Below are positions 49,079-57,760 of a stretch of 64,000 nt of DNA, piece after piece. How positions within the stretch are numbered: the stretch's first letter is position 1; the number at the start of each line of letters is the position of its first letter. The translations under genes were made by a program, and so were the position numbers. This DNA comes from an uncultured Oscillospiraceae bacterium (GTDB lineage: Bacteria > Bacillota > Clostridia > Oscillospirales > Oscillospiraceae), in assembly GCA_934589065.1 (NCBI GenBank), contig CAKTNN010000005.1, forward strand, positions 1 to 64,000, read 5' to 3'. The notes below the pieces were generated by a model. It did no database searches. It had not been told where the DNA came from and saw only the letters and a list, made by a program, of their open reading frames with translations.

Positions 49079-50626
49079 ATGGAATCGGAATACATAATTG
49101 AAATGCTCAACATCAGAAAGGAATTCCCCGGCATTGTAGCCAACGATGACATTACGCTGCGGCTGAAACGGGGCGAAATCCATGCACTGCTGGGTGAAAA
49201 CGGTGCGGGCAAATCCACGCTGATGAGCGTGCTTTTCGGCCTTTATCAGCCGGAGGCGGGCGAAATCCGGAAGAACGGCCAGGTTGTCAAAATCAATAAC
49301 CCCAACGATGCCACTGCATTGAAGATCGGCATGGTTCACCAGCACTTTAAGCTGGTAGAGGTGTTTACCGTGCTGGATAACATCATTCTGGGCGCGGAGG
49401 ATACCAAGCTGGGCTTCCTGCAAAAGAAGGCAGCCAGAGAAAAAGTGCAGGCTCTGTCCGATAAATACGGCCTGGCGGTAGATCTGGATGCCAAGGTGGA
49501 GAATATTACGGTGGGTATGCAGCAGCGTACCGAAATCCTGAAGATGCTCTACCGGGACAATGAAATCCTGATCTTCGACGAGCCCACCGCTGTGTTGACG
49601 CCCCAGGAGATCGATGAGCTGATGGAGATCATGCGGGGCTTTGCCAAGGAAGGAAAGTCCATCCTCTTCATCACCCATAAGCTGAACGAAATTATGGCGG
49701 TGGCAGACCGGGTATCGGTTCTGCGCAAGGGCAAATACATCGGCACGGTGGAAACCAAAAACACCACCAAGCAGGAACTTTCCGCTATGATGGTGGGCCG
49801 CCCCGTGCAGCTGGAAGTGAAGAAAGCCCCGGCAAAACCCGGCAAGGTGATCCTGGATGTGGAAAACATGACCGTTCCTTCCAAGCTGCATAAGAACAAC
49901 GCTGTGAAAAACGTGTCCTTCCAGGTTCGTGCCGGAGAGATCGTCTGCATTGCTGGTATTGACGGCAACGGTCAGACGGAGCTGGTGTACGGTCTGTCCG
50001 GCCTGGAAAAGACCACCGGAGGTAAAATCACCCTGTGCGGTGAGGATATCACCCATGCCAGCATCAAAAAGCGGAACAAAAGCGGCCTGAGCCACATCCC
50101 GGAAGATCGGCATAAGCACGGCCTGGTGCTGGACGACACCCTGGAAAACAACATGGTGCTCCAGAACTTTAAGGATCCCCGCTTCCAGAAGATGGGCTTT
50201 ATCAACCGTGGTGCCGTTCGGCAGTATGCCGAAAAAATCATAGAGCAGTACGATGTCCGTTCCGGTCAGGGCCCGGTTACCATTGCCCGGAGTATGTCCG
50301 GCGGTAACCAGCAGAAGGCCATTATCGGTCGTGAGATCGATCGGGATACGCCCCTGCTGATTGCGGTGCAGCCCACCCGCGGCCTGGACGTGGGCGCAAT
50401 CGAGTATATCCATGGGCAGCTGGTTTCCCAGCGGGATGCCGGGAAAGCGGTGCTGCTGGTTTCCTTGGAGCTGGATGAGGTTATGAACCTCTCCGACCGC
50501 ATCCTTGTGATGTACGAGGGCGAGATCGTGGGCGAGTTGGATCCCAAGCAGACCACCGTCCAGGAGCTGGGCCTGTACATGGCTGGCGCAAAGCGCAGTA
50601 CAAATGCTGAGAAAGGAGAGGCCTGA
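49079..50626 (+). CDS. ABC importer ATPase, nucleoside/sugar type
   Basis: A 515-residue protein with two fused ABC domains, as in NupO and RbsA. Domain 1 has Walker A GENGAGKST and Walker B EILIFDEPTAVLTP, with the looser signature NITVGMQQRTEIL. Domain 2 (about residues 255-510) has the altered Walker A GIDGNGQTE and the canonical signature SMSGGNQQKAIIGREI. This split is typical of the family. GGAGGGGG lies about 10 bases before the ATG. It starts an operon with two permeases. Nucleosides are the probable substrate from permease type, but no binding lipoprotein gene is adjacent. Confidence 0.93.
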   Translation: MESEYIIEMLNIRKEFPGIVANDDITLRLKRGEIHALLGENGAGKSTLMSVLFGLYQPEAGEIRKNGQVVKINNPNDATALKIGMVHQHFKLVEVFTVLDNIILGAEDTKLGFLQKKAAREKVQALSDKYGLAVDLDAKVENITVGMQQRTEILKMLYRDNEILIFDEPTAVLTPQEIDELMEIMRGFAKEGKSILFITHKLNEIMAVADRVSVLRKGKYIGTVETKNTTKQELSAMMVGRPVQLEVKKAPAKPGKVILDVENMTVPSKLHKNNAVKNVSFQVRAGEIVCIAGIDGNGQTELVYGLSGLEKTTGGKITLCGEDITHASIKKRNKSGLSHIPEDRHKHGLVLDDTLENNMVLQNFKDPRFQKMGFINRGAVRQYAEKIIEQYDVRSGQGPVTIARSMSGGNQQKAIIGREIDRDTPLLIAVQPTRGLDVGAIEYIHGQLVSQRDAGKAVLLVSLELDEVMNLSDRILVMYEGEIVGELDPKQTTVQELGLYMAGAKRSTNAEKGEA

Positions 50627-50628
50627 CC

Positions 50629-51843
50629 ATGAAGCAATCCTTTAAAACCCTGTGGGATAAAGACGGCACAAAAACGGTTCTGGCATCTCTGCTGTCAATC
50701 CTCATTGGCCTGTTGGTAGGCTCTCTGGTGGTTATCATTGTGGGCCTGACCAAGAGCTCCATTCCCAATTCCGGTATCTGGGACGGTGTGCGGCTGGTGT
50801 TTGCCGGTATTTTCTCCACCGGCAGAAATGCGGCAGGTCAGATGACCTGGGGCTACAATGCCCAGAATTTGGGCAATATGTTCTTCCGGGCAACGCCCCT
50901 GGTAATGACCGGCCTTTCCGTGGCGGTTGCCTATAAGACGGGCCTGTTTAACATCGGCGCTCCCGGTCAGTACCTCATGGGCACCGTGGCGACCCTGATG
51001 ATTGCCCTGGGTATTCCCAGCACCTCCGTTCCTGCCTGGCTGATTTGGATTTTGGCCTTCCTGGGCGGTATGCTGGCAGGTGCGCTGTGGGGAGCCATTC
51101 CCGGTGCACTGAAGGCCTTCCTGAATATCAACGAGGTTCTGGCCTGCATCATGACCAACTGGCTGGCTGCCAATATTGTCACCTGGGCTTTTGATGCCAG
51201 CAATTTCAAAAACGTAGTGGAAAACACCAAGAGCGGCTATATTTACAAGACGACCTTCAATGGCGTTGCCAATCCCAAGCTCTTTATGGACAAGCTGTTC
51301 CCTGGCTCTCAGGCAAACGGCGGCTTCCTGATTGCCATTGTGATTGCCATTGGAGTGTACATTCTCATCAACAAGACCACTCTGGGATATGAGCTCAAGG
51401 CCTGCGGCTCCAACCGCCATGCTGCCCGTTATGCCGGTATCAACGACAAGCGGAACATCATGCTCTCCATGGCAATTGCAGGTGCCTTGGCTGCCGGCGG
51501 CGCGGCGCTCTACTGGCTCTCCGGCAATACGGAGTTCTACTGGTCTACTTATCAGTCTCTGCCTGCCGAGGGCTTTAACGGCATCCCTGTTGCCCTGCTG
51601 GCTGCAAACAATCCCATTGGCGTAATCTTCACCGCCGTATTCATGGCAATGCTGAAGATTGTGGGCACGCAGCTGACCGGCTTTACCGCTTACAATGAGT
51701 ACATTACCGATGTAATTGTCTCCGTTATCGTGTACCTCAGCGCCTTCTCCCTGCTGATCCGCAGCTTGATTTCCGGTAAAAAGCGCGCGCCCAAAAAGGC
51801 AAAAGCAGCGGAAGAAACCAAAAAAGGAGGCGAGGGCGTATGA
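50629..51843 (+). CDS. ABC importer permease, BmpA/Nup family, subunit 1
   Basis: A 404-residue membrane protein of the BPD_transp_2 family, NupP-like, with about 8-10 hydrophobic segments starting at LASLLSILIGLLVGSLVVIIVG. The conserved ATPLVMTGLSVAVAYKTGLFNIGAPGQY and LNINEVLACIMTNWLAANI segments (quoted in part) and LLAANNPIGVIFTAVFMAML are family-like. The C-terminus is Lys-rich (KKRAPKKAKAAEE). It starts 2 bases after the ATPase stop with AGGAGAGG, and overlaps the second permease by 4 bases (ATGA). Confidence 0.92.
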   Translation: MKQSFKTLWDKDGTKTVLASLLSILIGLLVGSLVVIIVGLTKSSIPNSGIWDGVRLVFAGIFSTGRNAAGQMTWGYNAQNLGNMFFRATPLVMTGLSVAVAYKTGLFNIGAPGQYLMGTVATLMIALGIPSTSVPAWLIWILAFLGGMLAGALWGAIPGALKAFLNINEVLACIMTNWLAANIVTWAFDASNFKNVVENTKSGYIYKTTFNGVANPKLFMDKLFPGSQANGGFLIAIVIAIGVYILINKTTLGYELKACGSNRHAARYAGINDKRNIMLSMAIAGALAAGGAALYWLSGNTEFYWSTYQSLPAEGFNGIPVALLAANNPIGVIFTAVFMAMLKIVGTQLTGFTAYNEYITDVIVSVIVYLSAFSLLIRSLISGKKRAPKKAKAAEETKKGGEGV

Positions 51844-52871
51844 CATTCCTGATTCAGCAGACCCTGCTGTATGCAGTCCCTCTGATGATTGTGGCGCTGG
51901 CTGGCGTGTTCGCAGAGCGCAGCGGTATCATTAACCTGGCACTGGAAGGCATTATGATCTTCGGCGCGTTTATCGGCGTCCTGTTCGTCCGCTCCATGCA
52001 GAGCGTGGAGGTGTTTGCGGCAGCTGCCCGTACAGGCAATTACCTGACCCTTCAGGGCCTGGAGCTGCTGGCAATGCTGATGGCAGCCATTATGGGCGCG
52101 GTGTTCTCCCTGCTGCTGAGCTTCGCCTCCATCAACCTGAAGGCGGATCAGACCATCGGCGGCACGGCCCTGAACCTGATGGCTCCTGCGCTGGTGCTGT
52201 TCTTCATCCGAATTATCTGCAATCAGAACAACATTCAGATGGTTACCGGTGATGCTGCCTCCTGGTTTATGCTGAAGAAATCCACCTTTGGCATTCCCAA
52301 AAATCAGGATATCGGCTTCCTGGGGGAGACCTTCCTCAATAAGGTTTACCTGGCTACCTATGTGTGCATCCTGATTTACATTATTCTGGCTGTAATCCTG
52401 TACAAGACCCGTTTTGGTCTGCGGCTGCGGGCCTGCGGCGAAAATCCTCAGGCGGCAGACAGCCTGGGTATCAATGTCTACAAGATGCGCTATGCCGGCA
52501 CTACCATTTCCGGCGCTCTGGCAGGCATGGGCGGCTTTGTATACGCGCTGACTACTACCAACTGCACTGCCAACGGCGATGTGGCAGGCTTTGGCTTCTT
52601 GGCTCTGGCTGTTATGATTTTTGGCAACTGGAATCCCGGCAGCATTGCCGCATCCTCCCTGCTCTTTGGCCTGTTTAAGTGCATTGCAGCCGCCTACTCC
52701 ACCCTGGATATCAATGGCGACGGTGTGTACTGGCTGGCAGAAATCGGCGTCAGCTCTCACCTGTACCGGATGCTGCCGTATCTGGTGACGCTGATTGTTC
52801 TGGCCTTCACCTCCAAGAAGTCCCGGGCGCCCAAGGCAGAGGGTATTCCCTACGATAAGGGAACCCGATAA
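51840..52871 (+). CDS. ABC importer permease, BmpA/Nup family, subunit 2
   Basis: A 343-residue NupQ-like permease. It begins with QQTLLYAVPLMIVALAGVFAERSGIINLALEG, quoted in part, the hallmark of the second permease, and has about eight hydrophobic segments. GLRLRACGENPQAADSLGI is the cytoplasmic coupling loop that contacts the ATPase. SGALAGMGGFVYAL follows. It is translationally coupled to the first permease. A long hairpin terminator follows. The three-gene set lacks the substrate-binding lipoprotein gene. Confidence 0.92.
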   Translation: MTFLIQQTLLYAVPLMIVALAGVFAERSGIINLALEGIMIFGAFIGVLFVRSMQSVEVFAAAARTGNYLTLQGLELLAMLMAAIMGAVFSLLLSFASINLKADQTIGGTALNLMAPALVLFFIRIICNQNNIQMVTGDAASWFMLKKSTFGIPKNQDIGFLGETFLNKVYLATYVCILIYIILAVILYKTRFGLRLRACGENPQAADSLGINVYKMRYAGTTISGALAGMGGFVYALTTTNCTANGDVAGFGFLALAVMIFGNWNPGSIAASSLLFGLFKCIAAAYSTLDINGDGVYWLAEIGVSSHLYRMLPYLVTLIVLAFTSKKSRAPKAEGIPYDKGTR

Positions 52872-52925
52872 GCAAGAACCGGGGAAAGCCGATAAGTTTG
52901 GCTTTAAAGGAAAGATTTTCAAAAG

Positions 52926-52998
52926 AAAGCCGTCATTAGAAAGCCGTCATTCCGGGCCGGTGACCAATGTCACCGGCTTTGGAATGACGGCTGTTTTT
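52926..52998 (+). terminator. Terminator with tandem and inverted GCCGTCATT repeats
   Basis: AAAGCCGTCATT occurs in tandem at 52926-52937 and 52940-52951. The second copy pairs with GGAATGACGGCT (52981-52992). An inner stem CCGGTGAC/GTCACCGG and trailing TTTTT complete a strong terminator for the transporter operon. The first copy could pair alternatively. Confidence 0.8.
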
Positions 52999-53051
52999 CT
53001 GCGTAGGCTTCCTTTTGAGGGAAACCCTTTCACACGTGTCCGGCAGAAGCT

Positions 53052-53546
53052 TTATTCGGCATCACCGCAACGCAACATGGCAATGCGGTAGTCCAGATAC
53101 ATTTTGTAGGTTATGGAAAACAGTGCGGTGCGCAGCAGCTGCTTTTGACGGTCGGTTTGTTCCGCAATGGGGGGCGCGGCCTGCGTGCCGATTACGTATC
53201 GCAGCAGTGTTCCCAGCTCTTCGCAGAAATAATTATAGGCGGTACTCAATTGGTAGTTATCCTGCTGCACACCCAGCAAAAGGCGGATGTCTTCCATGGA
53301 TACGACGCTTTTTAGGTAAGAAACGATGATCAGGTAGGCAATGGAATCCACGCCGTAACTCTTTTTCTCCGGCCCGGGGATAATTTTCTGCTTTACATAA
53401 TTGCTGACCATCGAGGCCGTCACAGGGGCGGGAACATAGCGGGAAACGTAGCGCGTTACCTGCTCCAGGCGAAGACCGAAGTCAGGCAGCTCCTGATATC
53501 GGGGGATATGAAATGCGTTCAGATCCTTTTGCAATTGCTCATCCAT
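53052..53546 (-). CDS. DUF1836 family protein, MerR-like helix-turn-helix
   Basis: A 164-residue protein of the DUF1836 family. The N-terminal half carries a MerR-like winged helix region (VTASMVSNYVKQKIIPGPEK, then YGVDSIAYLIIVSYLKSVVSMEDIRLLLG in part), so DNA binding is likely. The C-terminal half is helical (YNYFCEELGTLLRYVIG, ALFSITYKMYLDYRIAML). AGGAGG 7 bases before ATG 53546 sets the start. It is divergent from degV; both promoters lie in the intervening 150 bases, so it may regulate degV and itself. Ligand unknown. Confidence 0.8.
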   Translation of the reverse strand: MDEQLQKDLNAFHIPRYQELPDFGLRLEQVTRYVSRYVPAPVTASMVSNYVKQKIIPGPEKKSYGVDSIAYLIIVSYLKSVVSMEDIRLLLGVQQDNYQLSTAYNYFCEELGTLLRYVIGTQAAPPIAEQTDRQKQLLRTALFSITYKMYLDYRIAMLRCGDAE

Positions 53547-53569
53547 GGTGATTCCTCCTAACAAGGCTA

Positions 53570-53598
53570 ATGTTAATGTATTTTTTGTAAATTGTCAA
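53570..53598 (-). promoter_or_regulatory. Promoter of the DUF1836 gene
   Basis: On the minus strand TTGACA (plus-strand 53593-53598), 17-base spacer, TAACAT (53570-53575). Confidence 0.7.
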
Positions 53599-53617
53599 CA
53601 GGGTTTGCAAAAACCGA

Positions 53618-53646
53618 TTGACAGTTTTGAAAACCGATGGTAGGAT
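53618..53646 (+). promoter_or_regulatory. Promoter of degV
   Basis: TTGACA (53618-53623), 17-base spacer, TAGGAT (53641-53646). It is back to back with the DUF1836 promoter. Confidence 0.75.
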
Positions 53647-53695
53647 GAGTAAAGAAACTGAAACTAGAGGATATATAAAAATTCTGGAGGTAATT

Positions 53696-54529
53696 ATGAT
53701 TCAATTGGTTGCAGATTCGTCCTGCGATATCCGTACTTTACCCGGCGTGTCCTTTTGCGCCGTCCCGTTGACCATATCTACCGATGACGGAAAAGCGTTT
53801 GCGGATGATGCACTTCTCAGCATCCCGGAACTGCTGACGCACCTGCGGGAGCATAAGGGCCGCTCTTACACGGCCTGCCCCAGCGTTTCCGCCTGGATGG
53901 ATGCTTTTGGCGGAGCGGATACGGTATACGCGGTTACCATCACCGGCGCCCTTTCCGGTTCCTACAACTCGGCCCGGATTGCGGCGGATTTGTATCAGCA
54001 GGCCCATGCAGAGACCAGTGTTCACGTGTTTGACAGCTTATCAACCGGCCCGGAAGTGCTGCTGATTCTGGAAAAGCTGAGAGAGCTGGTGGAGAGAAAC
54101 CTGGATTTCGACCAAGTCGTTTCGGAGGTGGAGGAATATCAGAAGAAAACCAGACTGTTTTTCAGCCTCCACAGCCTGCACAATCTGGCGCAGAACGGAC
54201 GCGTCAGTAAAGTAGCTGCTGCGGCTGTAGGTGTGATGAACATCCGGGTGATTGGAACGGCTTCTCAGGAGGGAACGCTGGAATCCCTTGGCAAAGCAAG
54301 AGGAGATAAAAAGGCAAATGACGCCCTGCTGGAGCAGATGCTGGAGGCCGGATATTCAGGAGGAAAAGTGCGGATTGCCCACGTGCAGAATGAGCCTTTG
54401 GCTCAAGCATTTGCAGCGCAAGTGCAGGGGCTTTACCCGCAAGCCGACATACAGGTTTTGGCCTGCGGGGGTCTGTGCAGCTATTATGCAGAAAAGGGAA
54501 GCCTGATGGTGGGAATAGAGACGGATTGA
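53696..54529 (+). CDS. DegV family fatty-acid-binding protein
   Basis: A 277-residue DegV (FakB-type) protein. In Staphylococcus aureus such proteins hold a fatty acid for phosphorylation by the kinase FakA. Seen are the N-terminal MIQLVADSSCDIR, ACPSVSAWMDAF, the substrate-binding AVTITGALSGSYNSARIA, VHVFDSLSTGPEV, LFFSLHSLHNLAQNGRVS, and a final LACGGLCSYYAEKGSLMVG. GGAGG 5 bases before ATG 53696 sets the start. No fakA kinase is near. It is divergent from the DUF1836 regulator. Confidence 0.92.
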   Translation: MIQLVADSSCDIRTLPGVSFCAVPLTISTDDGKAFADDALLSIPELLTHLREHKGRSYTACPSVSAWMDAFGGADTVYAVTITGALSGSYNSARIAADLYQQAHAETSVHVFDSLSTGPEVLLILEKLRELVERNLDFDQVVSEVEEYQKKTRLFFSLHSLHNLAQNGRVSKVAAAAVGVMNIRVIGTASQEGTLESLGKARGDKKANDALLEQMLEAGYSGGKVRIAHVQNEPLAQAFAAQVQGLYPQADIQVLACGGLCSYYAEKGSLMVGIETD

Positions 54530-54554
54530 TTTTTGACGGAATCCCGGGTATAAT
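54526..54554 (+). promoter_or_regulatory. Promoter of the coiled-coil lipoprotein gene
   Basis: TTGATT (54526-54531), 17-base spacer, TATAAT (54549-54554); it overlaps the degV stop codon. Confidence 0.7.
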
Positions 54555-54582
54555 AGGGAAAAACACAGAAAGGAAATCCGTT

Positions 54583-55458
54583 ATGCGTGAATATAAAAAA
54601 GGATGGATGATTCCTGCGCTTGCCCTGGGACTTGCGCTGGTGCTGTGCGCCTGCGGAGGCAGCAGCCGGGATTATGAGGGGGAGATTGCCCAGCTAAGGC
54701 AGGAAAACGTTGCCCTGACCCAGCAGGTTCAGCAGCTCCAGGAGCAGCTGGATCAGCTGAAAAATACCCGACTGGAAAGCTGGAGCCTGGACGCCAGAGG
54801 AAGCGGAGAGGAAGAACCTGCAGCCATTCAGTTCAGTGCCCGCCCGCTAATCCACGAAGAGGGGCAGACGGCAGAGCTTCTGGTGATGTATGATGGCATG
54901 GAAGAGGTTCGGGTTCCCTGTACCTGGGATGGGGAAAGTTTTTCTGCCAGCCTGACGCTGCCGGCGGCTGACGGATACGGCTACTACTGCATTCTCTCCT
55001 CTGCGGAAGGAGCGGCAGAGCAGATTACCCTTACTACCCAGGATACCCCTACGGTGCCGAAACTGACCTATCTGAAAAGCAGTCTCAGCAGCTATGCCAG
55101 CGCTACTCTGACGGATGCACGGCTGGATCAGAATGCGGTGACGGCAAATGTGACCGCTTCCGTTCAGGCGCCCCTCATTACCCAGGATGGGCTTGCCGTA
55201 ACGGCAGAGGATGCACAGCTGCTGTGGATGCTGGATGACGAGGTGCTGGATAGCTGCGCCTTTCCTCTGACCGATGGGGAGACGGAGGGCGGTTACGCCG
55301 GGAGTGCTTCCAATGTATCCTTCTCCGTTCCCGATATGCCGGAGGGAAGTCAGCTGAGCCTGATGCTTTCCGTGCAGCTGTCCAACGGGAAAATCCTGAC
55401 CGCCCAGGCAGGAAGCTGGGCAATGACCGATGGGCTGCTCACCGAGGCTGTGGGCTAA
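54583..55458 (+). CDS. Lipoprotein with N-terminal coiled coil
   Basis: A 291-residue exported protein. The signal peptide (KGWMIPALALGLALVLCACGG) ends in a lipobox LCAC. A coiled coil follows at about residues 32-58 (LRQENVALTQQVQQLQEQLD). The rest is beta-rich and Ig-like in feel (AELLVMYDGMEEVRVPCTW, NVSFSVPDMPEGSQLSLML) without a recognised domain. AAAGGA precedes ATG 54583. It has its own promoter and terminator. Function is unknown; the coiled coil suggests oligomerisation or a spacer from the membrane. Confidence 0.8.
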   Translation: MREYKKGWMIPALALGLALVLCACGGSSRDYEGEIAQLRQENVALTQQVQQLQEQLDQLKNTRLESWSLDARGSGEEEPAAIQFSARPLIHEEGQTAELLVMYDGMEEVRVPCTWDGESFSASLTLPAADGYGYYCILSSAEGAAEQITLTTQDTPTVPKLTYLKSSLSSYASATLTDARLDQNAVTANVTASVQAPLITQDGLAVTAEDAQLLWMLDDEVLDSCAFPLTDGETEGGYAGSASNVSFSVPDMPEGSQLSLMLSVQLSNGKILTAQAGSWAMTDGLLTEAVG

Positions 55459-55467
55459 TATCGATAC

Positions 55468-55522
55468 AAAAAAGAGGACTGTTCTGCTGTGGCAAAAGCC
55501 ATGATAGAACAGTCCTCTTTTG
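55468..55522. terminator. Long hairpin terminator after the coiled-coil lipoprotein gene
   Basis: AAAAGAGGACTGTTCT pairs perfectly with AGAACAGTCCTCTTTT, with an inner TGGC/GCCA stem. It is also usable by the convergent GNAT gene. Confidence 0.9.
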
Positions 55523-55623
55523 TACGCTCGCATAGGGAAATTTGTTTCCCTGCGGCGGCAATATACGGATCCGGGAATTGTATAAAATGGCACCGTGCTT
55601 TCTTTTGCAGAAAGCAGACAGGC

Positions 55624-56112
55624 TTACGCTTTCCGATAATCGTAGGCAATCCGTTCCGTGCCGTCTTCCACATAAATAATCCCGCATTGCCGAAAACCGA
55701 ATTTTTGAATGGCAGCCTGCATGGAAAGGTTGTTTTTGTGGGTGTCGATTCGCAGATAGTCGATTTGTTCCGAGCAGTAGGCAAAGCAAGCCTTGGCAAT
55801 TCCTTTCACACTTCCACCGGAAGCAAGGCGGTGAATGGTTCCGTACAGCCGGCTATCATGCCATGCACCGTCTTTTATGTTCTGATAGTTGGGTTCGGCA
55901 CCGATGATGAAGGAAAAAGTACCCACGATTGCCCCTTGGTCAACAATCACATAGCTGTTTCCGCTGCGGATGTCCGGCTCCAGGTCTTCCAAACATGGAT
56001 AGCCGTTGCCCCATTGGGTTGCGTTGCCCTGGGCAATCATAAATTGCTTGGCAACCGAAAAAATATGCAGAATTGCTGGAATATCCTCCGGTGTACTTTT
56101 CCGTATTTCCAT
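55624..56112 (-). CDS. GNAT family N-acetyltransferase
   Basis: A 162-residue acetyl-CoA-dependent acetyltransferase. It begins MEIRKSTPEDIPAILHIFSV, the usual first strand and helix. The central strands are SYVIVDQGAIVGTFSFII. The acetyl-CoA loop region reads GGSVKGIAKACFAYC, close to the Q/RxxGxG/A pattern. Next is LRIDTHKNNLSMQAAIQKFGFRQCG, in part, typical of the C-terminal GNAT motif. AAAAAGGAG 8 bases before ATG 56112 sets the start. It follows gpsA by 23 bases and may share its transcript. The acceptor cannot be inferred. Confidence 0.9.
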   Translation of the reverse strand: MEIRKSTPEDIPAILHIFSVAKQFMIAQGNATQWGNGYPCLEDLEPDIRSGNSYVIVDQGAIVGTFSFIIGAEPNYQNIKDGAWHDSRLYGTIHRLASGGSVKGIAKACFAYCSEQIDYLRIDTHKNNLSMQAAIQKFGFRQCGIIYVEDGTERIAYDYRKA

Positions 56113-56135
56113 TTGGGGCACTCCTTTTTGGGGCG

Positions 56136-57131
56136 TTACCAGCCCAGGTCTTCCGACTCCGCTTTTTTCTGACGGGTTAGAAGCTTTTGCACAACCTGCT
56201 TGGGATCGGCACCCTGGTAGAGCACCTGGTAAGCGGCGGAAACAATGGGCATTTCTACCCCTTCCTTTTGACACAGCTCCCGGGCGGATTCCGTGGCGTA
56301 GTAGCCCTCTACCACGGCACCGACTTCCTGCATGGCATCCTTTACGGATTTTCCCTGACCGATGAGAATACCGGCCTGGCGATTCCGGGAATGGACGGAG
56401 GTGCAGGTTACAATCAGGTCGCCCACACCGGAAAGCCCGGCAAGGGTTTCTTTCCTTGCGCCCATGGAAACTCCCAGCCGGGCAATTTCCGTCAGACCGC
56501 GGGTCATGAGCATGGCTTTGGTGTTGTCGCCGTAGCCAAGACCTGTAACCACACCGGCGCACAGGGCGATGACATTTTTCAGAGCGCCGCCCAGCTCCGC
56601 CCCAATGGCATCGGGGCTGGTATACACCCGGAAGGTTTCAGACATAAAGGCATCCTGCACCAGCTCTGCAAGCAGTCTGTCTTCACAGGCTGCAAGGCAG
56701 CCGGTGGGCATCTGGATGGCAACTTCTTCGGCGTGACAGGGGCCGGAGAGGGCTACCGCCTTGCGGCCCGTTTCCTGAGCGACGATCTGGCTCATACGCA
56801 GAAGCGTTCCTGCTTCAATGCCCTTGGTTACGGAAACCAGGACGGCATCCGGCTCCAAATAGGGGGCAACGGCCCGGCAGACAGAGCGGATAGGAAAGGA
56901 GGGGGCGGCAATTACCACAATCCGGCAGCCGATGACGCATTTGGGATCGGCGGTCAGACGGAGCGTTTCAGGAAGTGTGACACTTTTCAGCCTGGGGTTT
57001 CTCCGGGACTGAGAAGCCTGGGCTGCTTTCTCCGGATCACGAAACCACAGAGTTGTTTCGTGATGGTTACGGCAAAGCTGGAGGGCCAAAGCGGTGCCCC
57101 AGGCACCAGCGCCAATAACGGCAGCTTTCAT
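56136..57131 (-). CDS. gpsA: Glycerol-3-phosphate dehydrogenase [NAD(P)+]
   Basis: Reduces dihydroxyacetone phosphate to glycerol-3-phosphate for phospholipid synthesis. The 331-residue protein starts MKAAVIGAGAWGTALALQL, the NAD(P)-binding Rossmann motif. AVALSGPCHAEEVAIQMPT and ALKNVIALCAGVVTGLGYGDNTKAM (in part) carry the catalytic Lys region. GLSGVGDLIVTCTSVHSRNR is also diagnostic. GAGGGGG lies 8 bases before ATG 57131. The gene overlaps plsY by 4 bases (ATGA), which uses its product, so the pair is functionally coupled. Confidence 0.96.
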   Translation of the reverse strand: MKAAVIGAGAWGTALALQLCRNHHETTLWFRDPEKAAQASQSRRNPRLKSVTLPETLRLTADPKCVIGCRIVVIAAPSFPIRSVCRAVAPYLEPDAVLVSVTKGIEAGTLLRMSQIVAQETGRKAVALSGPCHAEEVAIQMPTGCLAACEDRLLAELVQDAFMSETFRVYTSPDAIGAELGGALKNVIALCAGVVTGLGYGDNTKAMLMTRGLTEIARLGVSMGARKETLAGLSGVGDLIVTCTSVHSRNRQAGILIGQGKSVKDAMQEVGAVVEGYYATESARELCQKEGVEMPIVSAAYQVLYQGADPKQVVQKLLTRQKKAESEDLGW

Positions 57132-57757
57132 TCCTTGGGCCCCCTCTTTTGAAAGAAATCGGTTTTCCGCTCCTGCCCCTTTGCCAGACGTTTCAGGTTT
57201 TCCCGGTGGAGGAAAATGGCAAGCAGCGCCATGGCAGCGGCAGGGAGAATCACACCGATTCTTCCCGGATAAAAGAGCAGGAAGCAGACAAAAAAGCCCA
57301 GGGAACACAGAATCGATGCCAGAGACACGTATTTGGTCAGAAGGTATACAAGGGAAAACAGGGCAAGAAGAATCAGCCCAATGCGCCAGTCAGTCACTAT
57401 GGCGGTGGCAAAGCCGCAGACAATGCCTTTTCCGCCCCGGAAGCCCAGAAAGGCGGGAAAATCATGCCCCAGGGTTGCGCACAAACCGCCCAGAAGCATC
57501 CCTTCGGTACTAAATCCAAATTTTCCCAACAAAAAACCGCCTAAAAGACAACTTAGGATGGTTTTCAGACCGTCAATCAGGATGACCAGCAGGGAAGTGC
57601 TCTTTCCGTAGTTGCGGAAAAAGTTGGTAAAGCCTGCATTCCCGCTGCCGTGCCGGCGGACATCGTCCTTTTCCACCAGCCGGGACAGAAGAATTGCACC
57701 GTTTACATTCCCCATTAGATATCCAATCAGAACGGTCAACACAATGGCAAGCACCAT
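57128..57757 (-). CDS. plsY: Acyl-phosphate:glycerol-3-phosphate acyltransferase
   Basis: Integral membrane enzyme transferring an acyl group from acyl-phosphate to glycerol-3-phosphate, the first step of phosphatidic acid synthesis. At 209 residues it has five or more membrane segments. Family motifs are GYLMGNVNGAILLSRL, RRHGSGNAGFTNFFRN (glycine/serine/asparagine active-site loop), and LGHDFPAFLGFRGGKGI. The basic C-terminal end (RLAKGQERKTDFFQKRG) is cytoplasmic. It lies between der (3 bases) and gpsA (overlap), forming der-plsY-gpsA, a common Firmicutes order. Confidence 0.96.
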   Translation of the reverse strand: MVLAIVLTVLIGYLMGNVNGAILLSRLVEKDDVRRHGSGNAGFTNFFRNYGKSTSLLVILIDGLKTILSCLLGGFLLGKFGFSTEGMLLGGLCATLGHDFPAFLGFRGGKGIVCGFATAIVTDWRIGLILLALFSLVYLLTKYVSLASILCSLGFFVCFLLFYPGRIGVILPAAAMALLAIFLHRENLKRLAKGQERKTDFFQKRGPKE

Positions 57758-57760
57758 GGC

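Noticed and set aside
56113..56562. N-terminal extension of the GNAT frame
   Set aside because: It overlaps gpsA in another frame, and the strong ribosome binding site marks ATG 56112.
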